In this document: piece after piece, positions 1 to 4,602 of the stretch
Layout of the letters: the number at the start of each line of letters is the position of its first letter
Numbering within the stretch: the first letter of the stretch is position 1
Source of the DNA: Solirubrobacterales bacterium
GTDB taxonomy: Bacteria > Actinomycetota > Thermoleophilia > Solirubrobacterales > Solirubrobacteraceae
Direction of reading: 5' to 3'
NCBI GenBank assembly: GCA_003151895.1
Contig: PLYX01000176.1
Location: 247-6,359 of the forward strand
DNA length: 6,113 bases
Notes under the pieces: generated by a model
The model's input: only the letters and a program-made list of their open reading frames with translations
The model's database searches: none
What the model was told of the DNA's origin: nothing
Translations under genes and position numbers: made by a program

Positions 1-428
1 CGCCCGGCAGCCCGCTTCATCGTCCGAAGGTGCTCAAGCGCGCATATTGCAATTGTCACGTCCGCCATCTCGACGTCGATTGCCTTCGCTTGAAGCTCGG
101 CGTAAAGCGGGACGCCCTCGAGACCCTGGACCACGTCCAAATCTCCGAGCTGCGTGGCGATCAACGCTCGTTCGCCGTTGCTCAGCAGCGCCGCAATGGA
201 ACGCTCGGAGCCGAGCAGCGACTCACCCAACTGGACGTGACCACCGAGCTCAGCCGCAACACGGGCGAGCCTGTCGAGGTTCTCCGGCGCCGGATCGGGC
301 ACGATGTCGCAATCCTTCGTTCCCCGCACCACGCCCCAGGACCCCAGCGCCAAGCCGCCAATGACGACGAACCGAACATCCGTTTGAACGAGACGGACGA
401 GAAGCCGGTCGAACAACGGCGCACTCAA
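1..428 (-). CDS. Minimal nucleotidyltransferase (MNT / AbiEii / DUF6036-like), C-terminus cut by window edge
   Basis: The visible 142 residues read as a small nucleotidyltransferase-fold protein. The signature is VVIGGLALGSWG (about residues 21-32, the GG loop), then RGTKDCDIV (35-43) with the two acidic metal ligands D39 and D41, and GDLDVV (95-100), which may supply the third carboxylate. Near the left edge, CALEHLRTMKRAAG resembles the 'dLi..Kr.aGR.kD' segment that follows the core in this superfamily; its last part lies outside the window. No ATG is available. The TTG at 428-426 is chosen because its TTGA overlaps the stop of the upstream small gene, an arrangement typical of translational coupling. 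The family includes toxins and antitoxins that transfer nucleotides to RNA or protein (AbiEii, MNT of HEPN/MNT pairs), as well as uncharacterised housekeeping members. The substrate cannot be told from sequence. GC content looks lower than in the rest of the window. Confidence 0.8.
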   Translation of the reverse strand, partial: MSAPLFDRLLVRLVQTDVRFVVIGGLALGSWGVVRGTKDCDIVPDPAPENLDRLARVAAELGGHVQLGESLLGSERSIAALLSNGERALIATQLGDLDVVQGLEGVPLYAELQAKAIDVEMADVTIAICALEHLRTMKRAAG

Positions 429-592
429 CGGGCACGCCGCGCGGAGTCGCGCAACTCGAACAGCTTGCGTGTCAGCGAGATCGTCTCCTTGAGGTTCACG
501 ACGAGTGGCCGCTGTCCATCCGCTCTCAGGCGCAGCCTCCGCACCCGCTCTCCGTCCGGGTCGCGCGACTGCTGCATGGGCTGCTCCGCCAT
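425..592 (-). CDS. Small basic protein, partner of the nucleotidyltransferase
   Basis: A 55-residue protein of unknown function, beginning MAEQPMQQSRDPDGERV. It is rich in Arg. The central part (ERVRRLRLRADGQRPLVVNL) is followed by a predicted amphipathic helix, KETISLTRKLFELRDSARR. There is no signal peptide or membrane segment. Its TGA overlaps the TTG start of the nucleotidyltransferase gene, so the two are almost certainly co-translated. I recall short ORFs with a similar NL+E...L helix preceding DUF6036-type nucleotidyltransferases in other actinobacteria, but cannot verify that here. An antitoxin or accessory role is inference from the gene pair only. The start at 592 is preferred over an ATG at 643 because a TAGTGT -10-like box sits 7 bases before it, fitting a leaderless transcript; the ATG at 577 is also possible. 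Confidence 0.6.
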   Translation of the reverse strand: MAEQPMQQSRDPDGERVRRLRLRADGQRPLVVNLKETISLTRKLFELRDSARRAR

Positions 593-605
593 CGACCCAA
601 CACTA
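593..605 (-). promoter_or_regulatory. Candidate leaderless -10 box for the small-protein/nucleotidyltransferase pair
   Basis: On the minus strand, TAGTGT (605 to 600) matches the actinobacterial TANNNT -10 pattern and ends 7 bases before the ATG at 592. Transcription would therefore start at or next to the start codon. No Shine-Dalgarno sequence is present, and no convincing -35 hexamer is seen 16-18 bases further upstream (TCGTTT at 628-623 is poor). Confidence 0.35.
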
Positions 606-678
606 CCGAGCCCATCATCGGAAAACGAGTAAGAGAACGGCATACACGCACGAGCGTTAGCTGCCCATCTGGCGAAAA

Positions 679-768
679 CGGAGAGGGAGGGATTCGAACC
701 CTCGAACGAGGTTAACCCCCGTTACGCGATTTCCAGTCGCGCCCATTCAACCGCTCTGGCACCTCTCC
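679..768 (-). tRNA. tRNA-Ser, anticodon GGA
   Basis: This is a type II (long variable arm) tRNA on the minus strand. The acceptor stem GGAGAGG (768-762) pairs with CCTCTCC (686-680), and the discriminator is G679. The anticodon stem CGCGA/TCGCG encloses the loop CTGGAAA, with anticodon GGA at 734-732, reading UCC and UCU. The variable arm is a 7-bp helix, AACGGGG with CCTCGTT (one G-U pair), around the loop GTTAA. The T arm GAGGG-TTCGAAT-CCCTC is canonical. CCA is not encoded: the base after the discriminator begins a TTTT run. No neighbouring tRNA is visible. Confidence 0.97.
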
Positions 769-771
769 ATG

Positions 772-788
772 GCTTGCGATGCGCAAGC
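772..788. repeat. Perfect 7-bp hairpin next to the tRNA-Ser 5' end
   Basis: GCTTGCG (772-778) and CGCAAGC (782-788) are perfect reverse complements around a 3-base centre. On the tRNA strand the hairpin ends 3 bases before the mature 5' end, so it would lie in the precursor leader if transcription begins upstream. It could instead be a palindromic protein-binding site in the divergent promoter region between the tRNA and the small membrane-protein gene. Confidence 0.5.
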
Positions 789-797
789 GGTCCTCGA

Positions 798-803
798 AGG
801 CTA
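798..803 (-). promoter_or_regulatory. Possible -10 box for tRNA-Ser
   Basis: TAGCCT on the minus strand (803 to 798) matches TANNNT. It would give a start near 791 and a leader of roughly 23 bases containing the 772-788 hairpin. No good -35 element is visible, so this is a weak call. Confidence 0.2.
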
Positions 804-850
804 CGACACGAGGGCCGCCGCCGTTGGTAGGCTCCCGCCCGAGCCATCCT

Positions 851-872
851 CGCGGGCCGACACAGACCCGCG
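851..872. repeat. Short GC-rich inverted repeat upstream of the small membrane-protein gene
   Basis: CGCGGG (851-856) and CCCGCG (867-872) can form a 6-bp stem with a 10-base loop. It lies 23-44 bases upstream of the ribosome binding site of the 906-1052 gene, so it may sit in the 5' leader. GC-rich six-base repeats are common by chance in this genome, hence the low confidence. Confidence 0.25.
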
Positions 873-894
873 CGAGCCGCACCCCCACGACCCC

Positions 895-898
895 GGAG
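895..898 (+). promoter_or_regulatory. Ribosome binding site that fixes the start of the small membrane-protein gene
   Basis: GGAG lies 7 bases before the ATG at 906, an ideal Shine-Dalgarno spacing and the clearest one in the window. It supports the ATG at 906 over the in-frame ATG at 936, which has no such sequence before it. Confidence 0.6.
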
Positions 899-905
899 AC
901 CATCG

Positions 906-1052
906 ATGCTTCTCGCCTCAAGCGCAGCCGCCAGCATGGACATCGGTCTGCTCGCCACGTTCCTCGGGATCGGGTTGATCGTGAACGTGATCGTGGTGTT
1001 CATCGCCGTCCTGGTTCGCGGCGAGCGCCAGCAGAACCAGCAGCGCCGCTAG
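906..1052 (+). CDS. Small single-pass membrane protein, 48 residues
   Basis: The frame from the ATG at 906 to the TAG at 1050-1052 encodes a short Ala/Ser-rich N-terminus (MLLASSAAAS), one hydrophobic helix at about residues 13-37 (DIGLLATFLGIG through VFIAVLV) and a charged, Gln-rich tail, RGERQQNQQRR. The basic tail predicts a cytoplasmic C-terminus by the positive-inside rule. The well-spaced GGAG before the start and the clean membrane-protein composition argue that it is real despite its size. It converges on the L,D-transpeptidase gene, and the two stops overlap inside one CTAG. No family is recognised. A regulatory or scaffold microprotein is possible, but function cannot be assigned. 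A start at 936 would give 38 residues. Confidence 0.7.
   Translation: MLLASSAAASMDIGLLATFLGIGLIVNVIVVFIAVLVRGERQQNQQRR
1011..1040. terminator. Candidate hairpin terminator of the envelope operon (minus strand)
   Basis: CTGGTTC (1011-1017) and GAACCAG (1034-1040) form a perfect 7-bp stem. A second small stem, GGC/GCC (1020-1022 with 1027-1029), nests inside it. For minus-strand transcription it lies 9 bases beyond the L,D-transpeptidase stop, a typical terminator position, though no T-run follows. For the plus strand it falls in the last codons of the small membrane-protein gene. Confidence 0.35.
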
Positions 1053-2101
1053 ATCACGTACACGGGCGTGCCCACGGGGGTGCGCGAGTAGAGCGCGATC
1101 ACGTCGGGGATCCTCATCCTGACGCACCCGTGCGAGGCGTCGTGACCGATCGAGGAGTACTCGGACGGGTCGATCCCGTGGATGCCGGCCCCGCCGTTGA
1201 ACGACATGAAGCGCGCCTTCAGCGGGTCTTCGGGGCCAGGCGGGATGGTCTTGCCCGCGAGCGCCCCCGCCCACGGCGAGTTCGGCACATACCATGGCGG
1301 GTCGGTTTGCTTCCACTGGATGTGGTAGAGCCCGGCGGTGGTTTCCAAGCCCTGCATGCCCACCGCGATTTCGTACGTGCTCGAGAGCTTGAGGTGCTGG
1401 TAGAGGAGCAGTTTGAAGTTCGCGCGGTCGATCACGATGTAGGCCGGATACTGGGCGACCAGCTCGCTGGTGGTCACCGCCGGCTTGCGCGTGAGCGTCG
1501 GGACGGTGACGATGCGCTTGGCACTCGGTCCCGTCAAGGCGTGCGCCAGACGCGCGATGAGGCGCTTCTGCTCGACCGCCACCCCGATGCGGTCGGGCAC
1601 CTGCGTGAGCCCGCTGGCACCCGGTTCGACCGTCGCGTCGCGCGGGGCGGTGTTCACGGCGGCACCCACCTGGGCCGTGAAGCTGCGCACCGCCCGGTGG
1701 GAGTAGCTCACCCGCAGCGGCACGTCCTTGTTCACGTTTCCACCAAAGAGCCCGCGCCATGTGCGCGAGAAGATCGAGCCGGTCCTGCTCGCGTTCACCG
1801 CTTCGGCCACCGTTCCCGCGACATCCACGGCGACGCCGGCGTCGCGCGGCGTTATCCGCCAGCTCTTTCCATGCGAGCTGACCACCACCGGGTGTTCCAT
1901 CGACACCGCCACAGTCCGCTGCAGCCGCGCGTTGGCGGCCGAGGCGCTCAGCCCTCCCACGTCGATGCCGTCGATCCTCACGCCCTTGGCGATCTGATCG
2001 CGTCGCCCGTGGTCGTAGACGTACATGCCGAGGGCGAGCACCACCACCAAGCCGAAGAGGCCCGCGACGGGGACCAGCGAGGTGCGGTGGGCTCTGCTCA
2101 T
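1049..2101 (-). CDS. Membrane-anchored L,D-transpeptidase (YkuD) with VanW-type peptidoglycan-binding domain
   Basis: This 350-residue protein is predicted to form 3-3 peptide cross-links in peptidoglycan (or attach proteins to it) outside the cell membrane. Residues 1-8 are cytoplasmic and about 9-29 form a transmembrane helix. The stretch near 38-60, KGVRIDGIDVGGLSASAANA, is the hallmark of the PG_binding_4 domain (PF12229), which runs to roughly residue 200. The YkuD catalytic domain occupies about 219-350. Its active site is complete: H308, then SHGCVRM with S323, H324, G325, catalytic Cys326 and R328, matching HX14-17[S/T]HGC. Cys326 is the only cysteine. The family is known to resist most penicillins but to be inhibited by carbapenems. 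It is the last gene of a three-gene operon, 25 bases after the kelch gene. The ATG at 2101 lacks a good Shine-Dalgarno sequence; no better in-frame start is seen. Confidence 0.93.
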   Translation of the reverse strand: MSRAHRTSLVPVAGLFGLVVVLALGMYVYDHGRRDQIAKGVRIDGIDVGGLSASAANARLQRTVAVSMEHPVVVSSHGKSWRITPRDAGVAVDVAGTVAEAVNASRTGSIFSRTWRGLFGGNVNKDVPLRVSYSHRAVRSFTAQVGAAVNTAPRDATVEPGASGLTQVPDRIGVAVEQKRLIARLAHALTGPSAKRIVTVPTLTRKPAVTTSELVAQYPAYIVIDRANFKLLLYQHLKLSSTYEIAVGMQGLETTAGLYHIQWKQTDPPWYVPNSPWAGALAGKTIPPGPEDPLKARFMSFNGGAGIHGIDPSEYSSIGHDASHGCVRMRIPDVIALYSRTPVGTPVYVI

Positions 2102-2121
2102 CTCAATGTTTGATTCACCAT
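2098..2121 (-). other. Seven-codon mini-ORF overlapping the L,D-transpeptidase start
   Basis: ATG at 2121-2119 opens MVNQTLR and stops at the TGA at 2100-2098, which overlaps the transpeptidase ATG as ATGA. It begins 5 bases after the kelch stop codon. It could relay ribosomes from the kelch gene to the transpeptidase, whose own ribosome binding site is poor. It may equally be chance, so it is listed as a possible coupling element rather than a gene. Confidence 0.2.
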
Positions 2122-2126
2122 AGAGC

Positions 2127-3200
2127 TCAGCGGACCTGCTCCACGCTCATGGTGAGGATCGCGTTTTGGACGCGTCCACTGCTGTCGCGGCCACCGGCCA
2201 GCACAACGTGCCTCCCGAGCACCACGGCCGCGAGGTCGGACAGCGGCAGCGGCAGGGCCCCGACCGTGTGGACTTTCCCGCCGGGGTTGATGGCGAGGAT
2301 GCGTCGAGTTTGGCTCGTGGCGGAGGCGTCGCGTCCGCCGAACACGAACACGGTCCCGTTCACGCTCGCCGCGGCGGCGTGCGTGATGGGGCTCGGCAGC
2401 AGGCCGAGCGTCGTGAGCGTCCCGGTGCTCGGGTCGAAGCGATAGACGTCCCGGCTCGCCGCTTCCCCGCTCGTGCCGCCCGCGATCACGATCTTTCCGC
2501 CCGTACTCGCCACAGCCGCGTAGCGCAACGGCTTGGGCAGCATACCGACCACCCGCGCCGCTTCGCCCGGGCGCCAGGCGAGGATCGTGCGCAGCGGGCT
2601 CTGGCCGGTGTAGCCGCCGACGACGTACACCGTGCCGTTGACCACGGTCGTGGCCACATCGGACGCCGGCGTGAGCAGCCGGCCGGCCGGCTGGGTCCCG
2701 CCGGACGGCGCGACGCGCGTGATCTCGGGGAACGAGGACACCACCCCACCGCCGAACAGGTAGGCGGCTCCGCCGAGGAAGCTCGCCGAGGCGTCGTGCA
2801 AGGCGCTCGGCAGCGTCCCGATCCGGGTCGCGTGCGTGGCGGTCGCGCTCACGATGTCGGCAACCGAGCCTTCCGCCTGATCGAGGCCCCCCATCAACAG
2901 GAAGCTTTCCGGCCCCACCGCCACGGCCGCCGCGTCTTGGACGGCTGAGGGGAGCAGTCCTGTGGGGACACCCGACACACGCACCCTCGCTTCCCCGCCT
3001 GCCTTCGAGGCGCCCGTCGCGGCTTGCGAGCCAATCGTGATCGCGGCATGGTGATTCCCACCCCCACCGCCAACGAGCAGGGCAACCACAAGGACAACCA
3101 CCCCCACCAACCCGAGCCCCACCGCGCCGCGCCGGCGTTTGAGCCGGCGCTCGCGGGCCGCCCGGCGCCTTGCGCTCTCCTCAGCTCGCGACGAGGCCAT
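2127..3200 (-). CDS. Membrane-anchored six-blade kelch-type beta-propeller
   Basis: A 357-residue protein. Residues 1-25 are Arg-rich and cytoplasmic (RRRAARERRLKRRRG), about 26-45 form a transmembrane helix, and 46-75 are a Gly/Ala/Ser linker. From there to the C-terminus are six kelch-like repeats, each with an LP/TP turn, a small-residue strand and a hydrophobic strand ending in Gly-Gly. The GG doublets end near residues 105, 150, 196, 241, 289 and 337, a spacing of 45-48, which is the kelch norm. Examples are YVVGGYT, FVFGGRD and VLAGGRD. There are no cysteines and no catalytic motif, so a binding or scaffolding role outside the membrane is the fair inference. The start at 3200 is chosen because it follows the NHL gene's stop by one base (TGAGATG) and yields an intact basic anchor. 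A longer frame from 3296 would overlap the preceding gene and add residues unlike a signal sequence. Confidence 0.88.
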   Translation of the reverse strand: MASSRAEESARRRAARERRLKRRRGAVGLGLVGVVVLVVALLVGGGGGNHHAAITIGSQAATGASKAGGEARVRVSGVPTGLLPSAVQDAAAVAVGPESFLLMGGLDQAEGSVADIVSATATHATRIGTLPSALHDASASFLGGAAYLFGGGVVSSFPEITRVAPSGGTQPAGRLLTPASDVATTVVNGTVYVVGGYTGQSPLRTILAWRPGEAARVVGMLPKPLRYAAVASTGGKIVIAGGTSGEAASRDVYRFDPSTGTLTTLGLLPSPITHAAAASVNGTVFVFGGRDASATSQTRRILAINPGGKVHTVGALPLPLSDLAAVVLGRHVVLAGGRDSSGRVQNAILTMSVEQVR

Positions 3201-3201
3201 C

Positions 3202-4485
3202 TCAGGGATGCACCACCGCGGCGTAGTCGGGCAGGCCTTTGGGCCCGGCCGGTATGAAATCCATGCCGTCGGGGATGTTGAGGTAGCCCGGGCCACTGCC
3301 AGGCTGGTCTGTGTGGCCGTACTGCCACACGATCCTGTTGGTGCGCGGGTCGATCTCCAGCACCCGGTCGCGATAGTCGTCGTTTACCACTATGTCGCCG
3401 TTGGGCAGCGCCATCGCAAGCGAAGGATGGTCGAGCCGCCCTGCGCCTTGGGAGGGACCGTAGCGCCACAACACCTTCCCGTGACGGTTCACGATGAGCA
3501 GATGGCCGGGGTTGGCATAGTCGGCCAGGAGAATGCGGCCGCCCGGCAGGGGCTGCGGGTCCGACGGGTAGCTGACGGGCACTTTCATCGCGAACACGAG
3601 CTTCCCCGTGGATGAGATCTCATCGATCCAACTCCCGTTGATCTCGCTCACCAGCACGCCGCCGCCAGGGAGCGGCGTGTCGCCATTGACCGCATTGAGG
3701 TAGCGCGGCGGTTCGTGACGGCAGACGTTCGATGTGCCGTACTGGCGGACGATCCGGTGTTCGCGCACGAAGATGATGCGGCAACCGTAGGCGTCGGCGA
3801 CCGTGAAGGTGCCGTCCGGGAGCATGTAGGCGTCGTCGGGGGTGTGCACGTGCGTGGCATCCGAGCCCGCCTGGCCGGGATGGCCGAAGATCACGTGCAG
3901 GGAGTGGTCGGCGAGGTTGACCTGCACGATGTCGTTGTTGTCCTCCTCGTTGGCGATCAACGCCAAGCCGCCCGGCTCGACGAACGTGTCGTCGTTGTAG
4001 AACAGCCGCCTTCCCGCCGCGAGGTCCGCCGCGGTGGGGTAGTGGAACACGACGTTGCGCCGCGCGTCGACGACGAGGATGCGGTTGTTGCCGCGATCGG
4101 CGATCAGCAGATATCCGGGCATCCCGGCGAGCTTCGACGCCGCTTCATAGGCTGACCCCGTTCCGGACTGCGACCCCACCACGTTCTGAGGGGCCCACAG
4201 GGCCGCGAGCCCGCCGAACGCCGCGGGCGCGATCGGGCCACCAGGGACGATTGCTGTCGATTTGCCGCCGGCCCCCGCCGAATCGCGAAGCGTGGAGGAG
4301 CCGTGAGATTTCGAGGAGCCACCAGCGACGCTCATGACGATCACGACCGCGACAAGCACAGTCCCCGCGATGGGAACCGCCCACATACGCCGGTGCCGCA
4401 GTTGCGCGCGCTGAGCCTCACGACGGCGCTTGCGCGCACGGTCGTCGAGATCTGGGCTTGAGATGTTGGGTCGATCGTCGGTCAT
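3202..4485 (-). CDS. Membrane-anchored NHL-like beta-propeller protein
   Basis: A 427-residue protein and the first gene of the envelope operon. Residues 1-33 are charged (RARKRRREAQRAQLRHRR), about 34-53 form a transmembrane helix, and 54-80 are a Ser/Gly linker. The rest resembles an NHL/PQQ-type six-blade propeller. Residues 126-148 (LLIADRGNNRILVVD) are a textbook NHL repeat. Later blades read LPDGTFTVAD, LPGGGVLVSE, LPGGRILLAD and LPNGDIVVND, each followed by a strand ending near W/QYG. The only cysteines, C235 and C255, lie in consecutive segments of the exported domain and might form a disulphide. NHL domains bind proteins, glycans or nucleic acids, or act as lyases; no catalytic residues are identified here. 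The cytoplasmic anchor resembles that of the kelch protein next door. The start at 4485 is preceded by AGG at close spacing inside a strong hairpin. Confidence 0.88.
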   Translation of the reverse strand: MTDDRPNISSPDLDDRARKRRREAQRAQLRHRRMWAVPIAGTVLVAVVIVMSVAGGSSKSHGSSTLRDSAGAGGKSTAIVPGGPIAPAAFGGLAALWAPQNVVGSQSGTGSAYEAASKLAGMPGYLLIADRGNNRILVVDARRNVVFHYPTAADLAAGRRLFYNDDTFVEPGGLALIANEEDNNDIVQVNLADHSLHVIFGHPGQAGSDATHVHTPDDAYMLPDGTFTVADAYGCRIIFVREHRIVRQYGTSNVCRHEPPRYLNAVNGDTPLPGGGVLVSEINGSWIDEISSTGKLVFAMKVPVSYPSDPQPLPGGRILLADYANPGHLLIVNRHGKVLWRYGPSQGAGRLDHPSLAMALPNGDIVVNDDYRDRVLEIDPRTNRIVWQYGHTDQPGSGPGYLNIPDGMDFIPAGPKGLPDYAAVVHP

Positions 4486-4525
4486 CCTGGGCCCGGGCGC
4501 CGGCGGCGGCGCCCGTCATCCCAGG
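4486..4525. promoter_or_regulatory. Two-part hairpin abutting the start codon of the envelope operon
   Basis: GGGCGCCG (4495-4502) and CGGCGCCC (4507-4514) form a perfect 8-bp GC stem with a 4-base loop. An outer pair, CCTGGG (4486-4491) with CCCAGG (4520-4525), adds 6 bp across a 3/5-base internal loop. In the minus-strand mRNA the 3' arm ends immediately before the ATG at 4485 and contains the only AGG ribosome-binding candidate. Folding could therefore limit translation initiation of the first operon gene. It could also be a DNA palindrome bound by a regulator. Confidence 0.5.
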
Positions 4526-4563
4526 GCCGCGCCGGCGACGGCGATCACACTCACAAGGCGGCC

Positions 4564-4599
4564 TAAGCGAATCCATAAGACCCGGTTAGACTTCGCTTA
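4564..4599. promoter_or_regulatory. Perfect 8-bp inverted repeat in the divergent promoter region
   Basis: TAAGCGAA (4564-4571) and TTCGCTTA (4592-4599) are perfect reverse complements separated by 20 bases, with a centre-to-centre distance of 28 bases. The AT-rich arms stand out in GC-rich surroundings. The right arm ends 3 bases before the quinone oxidoreductase start. The layout suits a dimeric repressor or two half-sites controlling one or both divergent transcripts. Confidence 0.45.
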
Positions 4600-4602
4600 A
4601 CC
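4584..4602 (+). promoter_or_regulatory. Palindromic operator-like site with a -10 box before the quinone oxidoreductase gene
   Basis: GGTTA (4584-4588) and TAACC (4598-4602) form an inverted repeat that ends at the base before the GTG start, with a further matched C/G pair inside. Within it, TAGACT (4587-4592) matches TANNNT and would start transcription about 3 bases before GTG 4603, giving a nearly leaderless mRNA. This agrees with the absence of any Shine-Dalgarno sequence. A protein bound here would cover the -10 box and start point. Confidence 0.4.

Noticed and set aside
30..632. A 200-codon plus-strand frame at the left end.
   Set aside because: It is antisense to the nucleotidyltransferase pair, Arg-rich and without motifs. 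The minus-strand reading has the GG and DxD signature.
593..643. An upstream ATG at 643 for the small basic protein.
   Set aside because: No ribosome binding site precedes it, the added residues are Ser/Gly-rich without features, and the -10-like box would fall inside the coding region. It is kept as a possible alternative only.
918..1760. A 280-codon minus-strand frame inside and beyond the transpeptidase gene.
   Set aside because: It is a different reading frame of the same strand with low-complexity Arg/Ala composition and no domain, and it ends inside the small plus-strand gene.
779..2113. A 444-codon open frame on the plus strand across the transpeptidase gene.
   Set aside because: Its translation is Arg/His/Asp-rich with no recognisable domain, and it lies antisense to a gene with a full YkuD active site. 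High GC makes such stop-poor shadow frames common.
2166..2948. A long plus-strand frame opposite the kelch gene.
   Set aside because: The translation shows no fold or motif, while the opposite strand shows six regular kelch repeats.
3201..3296. A longer start for the kelch protein at 3296.
   Set aside because: It would overlap the end of the NHL gene by 95 bases and add a Pro/Cys-rich stretch before the basic anchor. The ATG at 3200 directly follows the upstream stop.
3715..4155. A plus-strand frame of 146 codons rich in Val, Asp and Gly.
   Set aside because: It is antisense to clear NHL repeats; the composition mirrors the propeller codons on the other strand.
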